Shown here piece by piece: positions 1-8,938 of a stretch of 64,000 bases of DNA. The notes beneath the pieces are model-generated. The model had not been told where the DNA came from and made no database searches. It worked only from the letters and a program-made list of their open reading frames with translations. This stretch comes from Bacteroidales bacterium UBA4116 (GTDB lineage Bacteria; Bacteroidota; Bacteroidia; Bacteroidales; Tannerellaceae): positions 1 through 64,000 of the forward strand of contig DFXE01000012.1 of NCBI GenBank assembly GCA_002381645.1, in the 5' to 3' direction. The translations under genes and the position numbers were made by a program. Position 1 is the first letter of the stretch; the number at the start of each line of letters is the position of its first letter.

Positions 1-417
1 TATATACCATATACATACATAGAGGACATACACAACCAACAACCACACAAACAACAATACAAACCAACAATACAAACCAACAACAATATAAACATAAACT
101 CCTTGTAACAATAAATCAACCACAGGGTGAGAATGAACTTATAACCTAAACATACCCTTTAACTATCCCCGTATCTATCAATACAACAATATATATCACT
201 ATTGTAATAGTGATTCTTTAAACATACTGCCCAAAAGTGACAAAAGGAGATTATAAGCTAAACATAACCTTTATCTGTACCAAATATTATTCTTTTTACT
301 ATGTTTGTATACAAAAGAAGGGAAAAATAAACCTATGAGATTTAACTTACTGTGTATAATGTAAATTATAATATCATTCATTGTTATACGTTATTTATAC
401 GATCAATATTATAGAAG
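1..417. other. AT-rich intergenic leader with short repeats
   Basis: No gene is seen here. A 13-bp unit (CAACAATACAAAC) occurs twice in tandem at 52-64 and 65-77. A degenerate direct repeat of about 21 bp (ATAAnCTAAACATAnCCTTTA) lies at 141-161 and 253-273. A perfect palindrome with 9-bp arms (ATCACTATT-GT-AATAGTGAT) sits at 195-214; it could be an operator or the terminator of a gene left of the window. The first 100 bases contain almost no G on the + strand. Confidence 0.5.
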
Positions 418-1587
418 ATGAGTAGTATCTACGATTCCCGTCAACGGTTTAAATATGGTTTTATTTTTGTAGCACTTTTGATTGCTATAACATCTGTTAT
501 TATATCAAATATGCTGATCAAAGATCTTGCTAAAGAAGAACGGCAAAATATGGAAGTATGGGCCGAAGCTAATCGTGTAATGGCGAGTCAGGGGGATGAA
601 TTTAATGTAGATATGAATCTTATTTTAAAAATACTGGAGGGTAATACTACTATTCCGGTATTACTTTGTGACGAAAATGACAATGTACAGGAATATCGAA
701 ATATTGAATTGCCCGAGAAGAACATTGAAGCTTTTTTTTTATCTAAGATAAAAGAATTTAAAAGTAAAGGGCAGGTTATTCCAATAGATCTTGATGACGG
801 AACATTTCAATATATTTATTATGATGATTCGGTCATATTAAAACGCTTATTTATTTTTCCATATGCACAGCTTGCTATTGTATTTATTTTTATTGCTATT
901 TCTTTTCTGGCTTTGACAAGTACAAAAAAAGCGGAACAGAATAAAGTATGGGTGGGGTTGTCTAAAGAAACAGCTCACCAACTAGGTACCCCAATCTCTT
1001 CATTAATTGCGTGGATTGAATATCTACGAATAAAAAATATGGATCCGCAGTTGCTTGATGAGATGGCTAAAGATATCAAACGTCTTGAAGTTGTTGCTGA
1101 ACGTTTTTCTAAAATCGGATCTCAGCCTGATTCTACGCCGGTGGATATTAATAATTCTATCCGGACAGCGTTAGAATATATGCAGACACGTGTTTCTTCC
1201 AAAGTAAAATTCAATATTTATTTGACTGATAAGCCTGCACTGGTATTGATGAATGATTCTCTTTTTGCATGGGTAATAGAGAATCTGGTTAAGAATGCTG
1301 TTGATGCCATGGTTGGTCAGGGTGAAATAACTTTCAGGGTAGAAGTCTGTAAAAAGAATGTTATGATTGATGTGAGCGATACAGGAAAAGGAATACCCAA
1401 ATCGAAATTCAGTACTATATTTAGTCCGGGTTATACAACAAAATCCCGGGGATGGGGATTGGGATTATCTCTTGTAAAACGGATCATTGAATCGTATCAT
1501 GGAGGAAAAATATATGTAAGAAGTTCGGAAATAGGAAGAGGGACTACTTTTCGTATAGAATTGAGAAAGTACAAGGGTGGATTATAA
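418..1587 (+). CDS. membrane sensor histidine kinase
   Basis: Two-component sensor kinase of 389 residues. A membrane segment at about 13-34, a periplasmic sensor region to about 143, and a second membrane segment at about 145-167 are followed by the catalytic core. The phosphoacceptor is H187 in a KETAHQLGTP H-box. The ATPase domain shows the N box ENLVKNAVDAM, the G1 box DTGKGIP and a G2 box with GWGLGLSLVKRII. No response regulator lies next to it, so the partner is elsewhere. The kinase assignment is secure; the signal cannot be read from the sequence. The ATG at 418 follows an AT-rich leader without a clear Shine-Dalgarno sequence, as is usual in this phylum. Confidence 0.9.
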   Translation: MSSIYDSRQRFKYGFIFVALLIAITSVIISNMLIKDLAKEERQNMEVWAEANRVMASQGDEFNVDMNLILKILEGNTTIPVLLCDENDNVQEYRNIELPEKNIEAFFLSKIKEFKSKGQVIPIDLDDGTFQYIYYDDSVILKRLFIFPYAQLAIVFIFIAISFLALTSTKKAEQNKVWVGLSKETAHQLGTPISSLIAWIEYLRIKNMDPQLLDEMAKDIKRLEVVAERFSKIGSQPDSTPVDINNSIRTALEYMQTRVSSKVKFNIYLTDKPALVLMNDSLFAWVIENLVKNAVDAMVGQGEITFRVEVCKKNVMIDVSDTGKGIPKSKFSTIFSPGYTTKSRGWGLGLSLVKRIIESYHGGKIYVRSSEIGRGTTFRIELRKYKGGL

Positions 1588-1614
1588 GGATACTAAAAAT
1601 AACAAGATAGATGC

Positions 1615-1646
1615 TTGTGTATTAAGTAAGTTTTTTCGTACCTTTG
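1615..1646 (+). promoter_or_regulatory. promoter of the yceD-rpmF-fabH-era operon
   Basis: TTG at 1615-1617 is followed after 21 bp by TACCTTTG at 1639-1646, an exact match to the Bacteroidota -7 element TAnnTTTG. Transcription should start near 1650, about 20 nt before the TTG start codon of yceD. Confidence 0.7.
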
Positions 1647-1670
1647 CAAACGTTTTTACACTAAAATACT

Positions 1671-2255
1671 TTGGGGAAATTTGATACATATAAAATTGAT
1701 TTGAAAAACCTTTCTCCTGGTGTACATGAATACGAGTATTCATTGGAGAATAAGTTTTTTATGGACATAGACGGAACAGAGGTACAAAAAGGGAAAATTA
1801 AAGTTTTTCTTACGGTAAAACGTTCTTCATCTATGTTTGAGATGAACTTTCGTATTGAGGGTGTAGCTTTGGTTCCATGTGACAGATGTCTGGATGATAT
1901 GGAAATTCCAATTGAAACACAGAACCGGTTAATTGTAAAATTCGGTAAAGAATATGCGGAAGAAAGTGATGAAATAGTAGTCATCCCAGAAGAGGAAGGA
2001 GCTATTAATCTGGCTTGGTTCTTATATGAATTTATTGCACTATCCGTTCCGATGAAGCATGTACATGCTCCAGGGAAATGTAATAAATCCATGTCCTCTA
2101 AATTGAAAAAACATACAGCAAAGAGCGCTGACGACGGTGAGGATAGTTATGAGAATGATGAGACAGATGATATTGCAGTGGATGATGATATAGCCGAAAC
2201 AACAGATCCACGTTGGGATGCGTTGAAAGGCCTAATTGATAATGATAATAATTAA
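1671..2255 (+). CDS. yceD: YceD-family (DUF177) protein
   Basis: Family member of 194 residues, encoded as in most bacteria directly before rpmF. The family motif CDRCL (about residues 64-68) is present, followed by a hydrophobic beta-rich core and a very acidic tail from about residue 150. YceD homologues are linked to 23S rRNA accumulation and ribosome assembly. The start is a TTG at 1671: no in-frame ATG lies upstream in the short transcribed leader, and the next ATG would remove the conserved N-terminus. Translation of rpmF follows 11 bp later, so the pair is cotranscribed. Confidence 0.88.
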   Translation: MGKFDTYKIDLKNLSPGVHEYEYSLENKFFMDIDGTEVQKGKIKVFLTVKRSSSMFEMNFRIEGVALVPCDRCLDDMEIPIETQNRLIVKFGKEYAEESDEIVVIPEEEGAINLAWFLYEFIALSVPMKHVHAPGKCNKSMSSKLKKHTAKSADDGEDSYENDETDDIAVDDDIAETTDPRWDALKGLIDNDNN

Positions 2256-2266
2256 ATATATAAAAA

Positions 2267-2452
2267 ATGGCACATCCTAAAAGAAGACAAGGAAAATCAA
2301 GAACAGCCAAGAGACGTACTCATGACAAGGCTGTATTACCTACAATGGCTATATGTCCTAATTGCGGCGCTTGGCACATTTATCATACAGTATGCGGTGA
2401 ATGTGGTTATTACCGGGGTAAATTGGCAATTGAAAAAGAAGCTGCGGTATAA
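2267..2452 (+). CDS. rpmF: 50S ribosomal protein L32
   Basis: Small basic ribosomal protein of 61 residues with the diagnostic start MAHPKRRQGKSRTAKRRTH. It keeps both zinc-binding pairs, CPNC and CGEC, so it is the zinc-ribbon (C+) form. It sits on the large subunit near the peptidyl-transferase exit. It is cotranscribed with yceD and followed by a hairpin terminator at 2487-2514. Confidence 0.98.
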   Translation: MAHPKRRQGKSRTAKRRTHDKAVLPTMAICPNCGAWHIYHTVCGECGYYRGKLAIEKEAAV

Positions 2453-2486
2453 AGTTTATCTGCTCTGTTGGATAAGCAGGAAAAAT

Positions 2487-2514
2487 AGCCCTAAATTTAT
2501 TTTAGGGCTTTTTT
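2487..2514 (+). terminator. intrinsic terminator after rpmF
   Basis: A perfect 9-bp stem (AGCCCTAAA / TTTAGGGCT) closes a 5-nt loop and runs into six T residues. It lies before fabH, so fabH may depend on read-through or on its own promoter. Confidence 0.9.
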
Positions 2515-2552
2515 GTAACTTATTGACGAATTTTCAATCAGACTACTAACAC

Positions 2553-3554
2553 ATGGACAAAATTAATGCAATAATAACAGGAATAGGTGGGTATGTCCCT
2601 GAAGACGTATTGACGAATGATGATATATCTAATTTAGTAGATACCAACGATGAATGGATAATGACACGTGTCGGTATAAAAGAGCGCCGCATATTAAAAG
2701 GAGAAGGTCGCGGGCTTTCTTATATGGCTATTAAAGCAGTTGAACAATTGTTTGCAAAGACAAATACTAATCCGGAAGATATAGAGGCAATAATTTGTAC
2801 GACAACAACTCCTGATTATGGTTTTCCTACCACAGCATCTATAATTGCCCATAATACTGGTTGTAAAAATGCGATGGCTCTTGATATGCAGGGAGCATGC
2901 GCCGGATTTTTGTATGGTCTGGAAACGGGTGCCAATTATATACGGTCGGGACGATATAAGAAAATAGTAGTAGTAGCCGGAGATAAAATGACGTCCATTA
3001 CTGATTATACTGATCGGGCTACCTGTCCGCTTTTTGGTGATGGTTGTGGAGCTGTCTTAATGGAACCGACAAATGAAGATTTGGGTGTTATAGACACTCT
3101 TCTCAGGGTAGATGGAACGGGATTGTCCCATCTTAATATGAAAGGCGGGGGCTCTGCTTATCCAGCATCTTATGAAACGGTGGATAAACATATGCATTAC
3201 GTTTATCAGGAAGGGCAGTATGTATTTAAACATGCCGTTACTTATATGGCGGATGTATCTATTGAAGTTGTGGAAAGAAATAATCTGACAAAAGAAGATA
3301 TTGACTGGATTGTACCACATCAGGCAAATTTGAGGATTATTGATGCAGTAGCAAGGCGTTTAGGGGTAAAAGATAAGGTAATGATAAATATCCAGAAATA
3401 CGGAAATACCAGCGCTGCCACTATTCCGTTATGTTTATGGGAATACGAAAACAGGCTGAAAAAAGGAGATTCACTTATCCTGACAGCCTTCGGAGCCGGT
3501 TTTACCTGGGGGGCTATTTATTTGAAATGGGCATATGACGGAAAAAAAGCATAA
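2553..3554 (+). CDS. fabH: 3-oxoacyl-ACP synthase III
   Basis: KAS III, 333 residues, which starts fatty-acid chains by condensing acetyl-CoA (or a branched acyl-CoA) with malonyl-ACP in the cytoplasm. The thiolase-fold catalytic triad is visible as C116 in DMQGACAGF, H256 in VPHQANLRI and N285 in YGNTSAATIP. Length is close to the family norm. Its 3' end overlaps era by 20 bp, so the two are probably translationally coupled. A terminator lies between rpmF and this gene. Confidence 0.95.
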   Translation: MDKINAIITGIGGYVPEDVLTNDDISNLVDTNDEWIMTRVGIKERRILKGEGRGLSYMAIKAVEQLFAKTNTNPEDIEAIICTTTTPDYGFPTTASIIAHNTGCKNAMALDMQGACAGFLYGLETGANYIRSGRYKKIVVVAGDKMTSITDYTDRATCPLFGDGCGAVLMEPTNEDLGVIDTLLRVDGTGLSHLNMKGGGSAYPASYETVDKHMHYVYQEGQYVFKHAVTYMADVSIEVVERNNLTKEDIDWIVPHQANLRIIDAVARRLGVKDKVMINIQKYGNTSAATIPLCLWEYENRLKKGDSLILTAFGAGFTWGAIYLKWAYDGKKA

Positions 3555-4428
3555 ATCCGGTTTTGTAAATATCGTAGGAAATCCCAATGTCGGTAAATCT
3601 ACGCTTATGAACAGGTTGGTAGGAGAAAGAATTTCTATTATTACCTCTAAAGCGCAGACTACCCGTCATCGTATTATGGGTATTGTTAATACCGAAGATA
3701 TGCAAATTGTCTATTCAGATACTCCGGGAGTATTACGACCCAATTACAAATTACAGGAGTCTATGCTGAACTTTTCACAATCGGCCTTAGGAGATGCAGA
3801 TGTTTTATTATATGTTACAGATGTTGTTGAAACAACAGATAAAAATGAAGATTTCCTTAATAAGGTACGGAAAGTTGATTATCCTGTTCTGCTTCTTATT
3901 AATAAAATTGACCTTACGGATCAGTCCGGATTAGAAAAGCTGGTAAGCTACTGGAAAGAAGTACTGCCTTCTGCAGAAATAATACCTGTATCCGCTTTAT
4001 CGAATTTTAATATAGATTATGTTAAAAAGCGGGTTCAGGAATTAATGCCTGATTCCCCTCCTTATTTTGATAAAGATGCGTTGACAGATAAGCCTGCCCG
4101 TTTCTTTGTTACGGAAATTATTCGCGAGAAAATTCTCCTCTATTATCAAAAAGAAATACCATATGCGGTAGAAGTTGCAGTAGAGGAATTCAAAGAAAAT
4201 GATAAACTGATACATATCAAAGCTTTAATTATTGTAGAGAGGGATTCGCAAAAAGGAATTATAATCGGGCCGAAAGGAAATGCAATTAAGAAAGTGGGTA
4301 CGATGGCCCGCAAAGATATAGAACGTTTCTTTGATAAGAAAGTGTTTTTAGAAATGTTTGTCAGAGTTGAAAAAGATTGGCGTAACCGTGATAATGTCTT
4401 AAAGACTTTTGGCTATCGTTTAGACTAA
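3535..4428 (+). CDS. era: GTPase Era
   Basis: Ribosome-assembly GTPase of 297 residues that binds the 3' end of 16S rRNA. G1 is GNPNVGKST near residue 15, G3 is DTPG, and G4 is NKID. The C-terminal KH domain contains IIIGPKGNAIKKVG near residue 240. The start codon lies inside fabH, 20 bp before its stop. der follows 58 bp downstream, giving the conserved era-der pair of GTPases. Confidence 0.97.
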   Translation: MTEKKHKSGFVNIVGNPNVGKSTLMNRLVGERISIITSKAQTTRHRIMGIVNTEDMQIVYSDTPGVLRPNYKLQESMLNFSQSALGDADVLLYVTDVVETTDKNEDFLNKVRKVDYPVLLLINKIDLTDQSGLEKLVSYWKEVLPSAEIIPVSALSNFNIDYVKKRVQELMPDSPPYFDKDALTDKPARFFVTEIIREKILLYYQKEIPYAVEVAVEEFKENDKLIHIKALIIVERDSQKGIIIGPKGNAIKKVGTMARKDIERFFDKKVFLEMFVRVEKDWRNRDNVLKTFGYRLD

Positions 4429-4438
4429 ATAAAAACGG

Positions 4439-4476
4439 TTAATGATTAACTGTCATTGTTAGTCATTAATCATTAA
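4439..4476. repeat. short inverted repeat between era and der
   Basis: Perfect 11-bp arms, TTAATGATTAA at 4439-4449 and TTAATCATTAA at 4466-4476, separated by 16 nt. The arms are almost pure A/T, so the RNA hairpin would be weak. There is no T tract; a weak processing or regulatory element is possible. Confidence 0.35.
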
Positions 4477-4486
4477 TCGCTAAATT

Positions 4487-5800
4487 ATGGGAAATATAGT
4501 TGCAATAGTAGGAAGACCTAATGTAGGCAAGTCTACTTTATTTAATCGTTTGACTCAAACCCGTCAGGCTATTGTAAATGAAGAGGCCGGAACAACGCGT
4601 GACCGTCAGTATGGTAAAGTAGAATGGAATGGGAAAGACTTCTCGATTATAGATACAGGAGGATGGGTTATCAATTCTGATGATGTTTTTGAAGAAGAAA
4701 TTAACAAGCAAGTCCAGATTGCAATTGAAGAAGCGGATGTTATTTTGTTTGTTGTTGATATAATTAACGGTATTACTGACCTCGACAGCGAAGTCGCCAA
4801 AATTCTTCGCCGTGCTAAGAAGCCGATTGTAGTAGTAGCCAATAAAGCCGACAATTTCGAACTTCATCCTTCTTCAGCCGAATTTTATTCATTAGGATTA
4901 GGGGATCCTTTCTGTGTATCTGCTGTGAACGGTTCATGTACGGGAGATTTATTGGATAAGATCGTGGAATTGCTTCCTGAAGAAAAACCCGACGATTGGG
5001 ATGAAGAATTGCCACGTATTGCGGTAATCGGACGTCCGAACGCTGGAAAATCATCATTGATCAATGCCTTTATCGGTGAAGACCGGCATATTGTAACTGA
5101 AATAGCCGGGACAACACGAGATTCGATCTATACCAGATATAATAAATTCGGATTAAACTTTTACCTGGTTGATACTGCGGGTATCCGGAAAAAAGGAAAA
5201 GTAAATGAAGATATGGAATATTATTCTGTGATTCGTTCTATCCGTGCTATTGAAAATTCTGATGTATGTATTTTGATGCTCGATGCCACACGTGGAATAG
5301 AAAGCCAGGATTTAAATATATTTTCTCTGGTTCAAAAAAATAAAAAAGGACTGATCGTTTGTATTAACAAATGGGATTTGGTTGAAGATAAGAGCCAAAA
5401 AGCAATCACTTATTACGAGAATACGATCCGGGAGCGATTGGCACCGTTCAAAGATTTTCCTATCCTGTTTATTTCTGCACTTACAAAGCAGCGTATATTC
5501 AAAGTGCTTGAAACGGCAAAGGAAGTAAATGATAATCGTCGTAAACGTATACCAACAGCAAAACTAAATGAAGTAATGCTGCCTATTATCGAAAATTATC
5601 CTCCTCCTTCCTGGAAAGGTAAATATGTTAAAATCAAATATATTACCCAGCTTCCTGCAGGGGTAGTACCTTCATTTGTTTTCTTTTGTAATCTGCCTCA
5701 ATGGGTAAAAGAGCCATACCGTAGATTTCTCGAGAACAAGATTCGTGAGAACTGGGATTTTACAGGAACCCCGATAAATATATTTATAAGAGAAAAATAG
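4487..5800 (+). CDS. der: double-GTPase ribosome assembly factor Der (EngA)
   Basis: Protein of 437 residues with two tandem G domains: GRPNVGKST near residue 8 and GRPNAGKSS near residue 181, each with its own DTGG/DTAG and NKxD motifs. A KH-like domain fills the last 90 residues. It acts in late 50S subunit maturation. It is separated from era by 58 bp containing a small inverted repeat and is followed by a strong hairpin that faces the convergent glycosidase gene. Confidence 0.97.
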   Translation: MGNIVAIVGRPNVGKSTLFNRLTQTRQAIVNEEAGTTRDRQYGKVEWNGKDFSIIDTGGWVINSDDVFEEEINKQVQIAIEEADVILFVVDIINGITDLDSEVAKILRRAKKPIVVVANKADNFELHPSSAEFYSLGLGDPFCVSAVNGSCTGDLLDKIVELLPEEKPDDWDEELPRIAVIGRPNAGKSSLINAFIGEDRHIVTEIAGTTRDSIYTRYNKFGLNFYLVDTAGIRKKGKVNEDMEYYSVIRSIRAIENSDVCILMLDATRGIESQDLNIFSLVQKNKKGLIVCINKWDLVEDKSQKAITYYENTIRERLAPFKDFPILFISALTKQRIFKVLETAKEVNDNRRKRIPTAKLNEVMLPIIENYPPPSWKGKYVKIKYITQLPAGVVPSFVFFCNLPQWVKEPYRRFLENKIRENWDFTGTPINIFIREK

Positions 5801-5814
5801 CACTAAAGCAATAA

Positions 5815-5855
5815 AAACGACTCTTGTCCGGTAATATAGCAGACGGGAGTCGTTT
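5815..5855. terminator. bidirectional terminator between der and the glycosidase operon
   Basis: Perfect 9-bp arms AAACGACTC (5815-5823) and GAGTCGTTT (5847-5855), with a further inner GTC/GAC pairing. The left side is A-rich and the right side T-rich, so it can serve der on the + strand and the lipoprotein/radical SAM/glycosidase operon on the - strand. Confidence 0.75.
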
Positions 5856-5916
5856 AGTTGATCCATACCCGGTTTATTCCAGATAGATTCGGTTATTATT
5901 TGCTCTATTTTATTGA

Positions 5917-7683
5917 TCAGAAAGAGTTTAATACTTTTTTTGCCACATTCACCATATTTGCCGCATTATCGGGGGTAATACTTTCGGATGTGAAAGTAGC
6001 AACGATATCATTTAATTTTCTGAGTTTGGCTGGGTTTCTTTTTTGCGTGAATTCTTCACGAAGCAACCGTACCTTTTCATAATCCTGAATACCTTCAATC
6101 AGCCTTTCAAAACGAATACTACTACGGCCTCCGGGATAAACAAGGAAACAGTCGCCTCCTGCCCATGTATGAAACCTTGTATCACGCAACGGATCTACTG
6201 TCCAGCTATTGTACGCCCACCGGAGGTAACCATCGTAGTTACCACTCATCGCATGCCATCCCAACCAGGTTGCCTCTGCCGGTGGAGAAAATGTAAATGT
6301 ATTTGGCCGTGGTTCTGCGCAACATGTATAGACTTTACTGATTTTTCCGGATTTTCTCCGTTCCTCCAAGACTTCTGTAGGGAACTTTTCTCCAAAACTG
6401 ATACATAAATCGTATAATTCAGACTGTATTTCACCATGATAATTTCCTGCCAGGGATATTTTGAATTCGGGATCGGATTTCCGGATAACTTTAATAGCTT
6501 CCTTCATGGCATCCAATCCTCTTTCGTCCATAGCAATGATAGTTTTATCAAACCACCCTTTTTTACGTAAATGACCGGCAAAATCTTTCAGGAAAAGTTT
6601 CCAGTATTTTTCATAGGCGGCATCTCCGGGTTTAGCCTCCACAAATTGTATGCGGTTGGTAGCCTGATCGTAATAGTCAAAGCTTAAAGCCCAGGGAATC
6701 ATAGTATAACAATATATATGACTATTTATGCCAATGTCATTTATCATAAAATCTACCCATTTATCAAATACAGTATAATCATATTCCCAACTACCGTCGA
6801 TCTTCTTTATACGGGTAATCATACTGTCGAAATGATCATATGTTTGCCCTGCCCACGGTTTATGCATAATACTTGTAGTGATGCCTTTCTGCCCTGCATC
6901 CGCAAGCATTTTCATGATAGGTCGCATTGCATCGAAATGTTCTTTACTCCATAACGGTACTTCGTAATATCTGGCTACGGCATATGGGTTTTGCCATAAA
7001 TCCAAATGAAAAGCCCAATCCTTTGGTGCCGGGAGCGTATATGGAAGAACTTCAAGTTCGATTTGTAGTTTTAAAGGAGAAAAATTATTTCCTGAAATTG
7101 TTAATGTCCCGTTATATTTTCCGGTTTTGGTATCTGAAGGAACCCAGATATTCACCCATACCGGTTGTGTTGAACAGGCTGATATATCACGTATTTTAAT
7201 AATATCCAATACATCGGCAACAAGTGATGAATCCCATTCGGATGGATCAGGACGGTGTCCGCAACCGGTTTTACCGTCTTTACTTAACTCATCAGTCATT
7301 ACATAACGAATGAAATTTGTTTTAATAGCTGAAGAAGGAATTTTAAGAGATCCGTTTATTAAATCGCTTACTGTTAGAGTTGCTCCTGATAATCCATTTT
7401 TTGTCCATATCAAAGCCTGCGCATTTACACGTTCTCCTTTCCACGCTTTTACTTTCCAGCGGTTAGATAGTGTTATATCCGGAATATTTAACTTATTATA
7501 TCTTGTATCAATACTTGCCCAGCTGAAGTTGGTAGGTTTGGATAGATTATTCCATTTGGCTTCACTATCGTGCGGTTTGGCATCGGTTAATTCGTCATAA
7601 TTATCCCAAAGGTTGGGCACGTTTATTTGTGCCATACCTATCTGCCCTGTGAATAGCAGGCAAAGAAGAAAAAAGTTTTTCAT
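5917..7683 (-). CDS. secreted GH123-like glycoside hydrolase (DUF4091 type)
   Basis: Exported protein of 588 residues with a signal peptide (about 1-18, ending GMAQ). The N-terminal part is beta-rich; the middle is a TIM-barrel-like domain with a vicinal Asp-Glu pair, D386-E387, in the context IAMDERGL. Neighbouring Asp and Glu residues are the catalytic pair of GH123 beta-N-acetylgalactosaminidases, which use substrate-assisted catalysis. The C-terminal part matches the DUF4091 region of such enzymes. The substrate is therefore probably an N-acetylhexosaminide, by inference only. The gene begins 38 bp after the radical SAM gene on the same strand and is likely the last gene of that operon. 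No SusC/SusD pair is near. Confidence 0.75.
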   Translation of the reverse strand: MKNFFLLCLLFTGQIGMAQINVPNLWDNYDELTDAKPHDSEAKWNNLSKPTNFSWASIDTRYNKLNIPDITLSNRWKVKAWKGERVNAQALIWTKNGLSGATLTVSDLINGSLKIPSSAIKTNFIRYVMTDELSKDGKTGCGHRPDPSEWDSSLVADVLDIIKIRDISACSTQPVWVNIWVPSDTKTGKYNGTLTISGNNFSPLKLQIELEVLPYTLPAPKDWAFHLDLWQNPYAVARYYEVPLWSKEHFDAMRPIMKMLADAGQKGITTSIMHKPWAGQTYDHFDSMITRIKKIDGSWEYDYTVFDKWVDFMINDIGINSHIYCYTMIPWALSFDYYDQATNRIQFVEAKPGDAAYEKYWKLFLKDFAGHLRKKGWFDKTIIAMDERGLDAMKEAIKVIRKSDPEFKISLAGNYHGEIQSELYDLCISFGEKFPTEVLEERRKSGKISKVYTCCAEPRPNTFTFSPPAEATWLGWHAMSGNYDGYLRWAYNSWTVDPLRDTRFHTWAGGDCFLVYPGGRSSIRFERLIEGIQDYEKVRLLREEFTQKRNPAKLRKLNDIVATFTSESITPDNAANMVNVAKKVLNSF

Positions 7684-7721
7684 GTTTGTTTAATTAGATT
7701 TGTAAGGCTAAAGATATGAAT

Positions 7722-8798
7722 TTATCCGTTTATACGGTGATAGTGGCAAAATAAAAGATCCCCGTTTTCATCATGCAAATGCATTCCATTTCCTTCGCAG
7801 TAGCGGAACATGTTACAATCGGCACAAATTCCTTTCTTTGCCCAGTCACGATTTCTGAAAGTTTTGAACCGGTTGTTCCATACATCCATAAAATCATCCT
7901 TATATATATTACCCTGATGGAAATTTGCACGGATACTCGGGCAGGCGGATATAGAACCATCTGCTAATACTGATGCCGTATTGATCCCAGCATTACATTG
8001 ATAAAAATTGTCACGTACTTCCCGTTCGTATTCCCCCAGAAAACCTTCACACCCATAGCTTAAGTGTATTTTCCCTTCTTTGCGGGTTTCGCGGATAAAA
8101 TCGAGGACGTGGGTAAACTCCTCATTGCTTAACTGTAACTCCGGTAATTCAGCTGCCCGACCAACCGGAAAAATAGTAAAGATACGCCAATCTTTTACCC
8201 CGTTATGGATCAGGAATTCTTTAAATATCTGCAAATCATCAATATTCTTTTTGTTAACACAGGTAACAATATCCCAGATTATATCTTTTTCCTGCGTAAG
8301 CATACAAACGGCGTTTAAAGCATTTTCATAACTTTTGGGATGACGACGTAGCCAGTTGTGCGCTTCTTCAAATCCATCAAGACTGATTGTTATAGAATGA
8401 AGACCTGCTGCCAATAAAGAATCCAACCGTTGACGGTTAAGCATTAATCCGTTTGATACGATTCCCCAGGGAAATCCGCGGCAGTATAACTCTAAGCCGC
8501 AGAATTCAATATCTTTACGTACCAAAGCTTCTCCTCCTGTAAATATGATCATTAGCTTATTCGGTTGAACATACGGAGTAATATCGTCAATTACTTTTAA
8601 AAAATCTCCTACAGGCATGTCTGGTTGATCCGCTACAACGCGACAATCGCTTCCGCAATGGCGGCAGGAAATATTACATCGTAACGTACATTCCCAAAAG
8701 AGTGTACGCATATTGCGTAATTGGATATTATTTTTCCGTATTTTACGGAATAATTCCAATGCAAGTCTTTTTCGTAATGTCGGTTTTTTATTCATCAT
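7722..8798 (-). CDS. radical SAM/SPASM enzyme of the rSAM/lipoprotein system
   Basis: Radical SAM enzyme of 358 residues. The CxxxCxxC cluster is C41, C45, C48 in RCNISCRHC; TGGEA (SAM contact) follows. The C-terminal SPASM region has a further Cys set, including YQCNAG, SACPS, GICADCNMFRYC and FCHYH, expected to hold auxiliary Fe-S clusters. SPASM enzymes usually modify peptides. The immediate neighbours are two paralogous lipoproteins, so it belongs to the Bacteroidales rSAM/lipoprotein pair, recalled as TIGR04133 with TIGR04134. The start chosen is ATG at 8798, or the adjacent ATG at 8795; a TTG at 8816 is possible but lies inside the upstream small lipoprotein frame. The modification and its target residue are unknown. 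Confidence 0.85.
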   Translation of the reverse strand: MMNKKPTLRKRLALELFRKIRKNNIQLRNMRTLFWECTLRCNISCRHCGSDCRVVADQPDMPVGDFLKVIDDITPYVQPNKLMIIFTGGEALVRKDIEFCGLELYCRGFPWGIVSNGLMLNRQRLDSLLAAGLHSITISLDGFEEAHNWLRRHPKSYENALNAVCMLTQEKDIIWDIVTCVNKKNIDDLQIFKEFLIHNGVKDWRIFTIFPVGRAAELPELQLSNEEFTHVLDFIRETRKEGKIHLSYGCEGFLGEYEREVRDNFYQCNAGINTASVLADGSISACPSIRANFHQGNIYKDDFMDVWNNRFKTFRNRDWAKKGICADCNMFRYCEGNGMHLHDENGDLLFCHYHRING

Positions 8799-8889
8799 TA
8801 TCTGATGAACAGGCAAATCCCATTAATGATAACAATCTGGCTAATGCCCAATTAGTACCTTTGATAAAGGCGCGATGGATTTTTTTCAT
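8788..8889 (-). pseudogene. 33-codon lipoprotein relic overlapping the radical SAM start
   Basis: A short frame encodes a complete lipoprotein signal peptide: MKKIHRAFIKGTNWALA, then RLLSLMGFACSSDNDE and a TAA. The lipobox is GFAC with the acylated Cys at residue 27. It matches residues 1-33 of the lipoprotein at 8939-9415 at 25 of 33 positions. Most of the DNA differences between identical residues are synonymous. The stop at 8788-8790 lies just inside the radical SAM frame (ATGATGAATAA), so the two could be translationally coupled. It may be a 3'-truncated third paralogue or a functional mini-lipoprotein/leader. Confidence 0.7.
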
Positions 8890-8938
8890 AATAATACTAA
8901 TTCTTATAATGTGATGTGTAATAATTTTGATATATTAA

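Noticed and set aside
2322..2549. Frame overlapping rpmF
   Set aside because: Out of frame with the clear L32 gene and running through its terminator hairpin.
8799..8816. TTG at 8816 as start of the radical SAM enzyme
   Set aside because: It would add six residues inside the small lipoprotein frame; the ATG pair at 8798/8795 is a better start.
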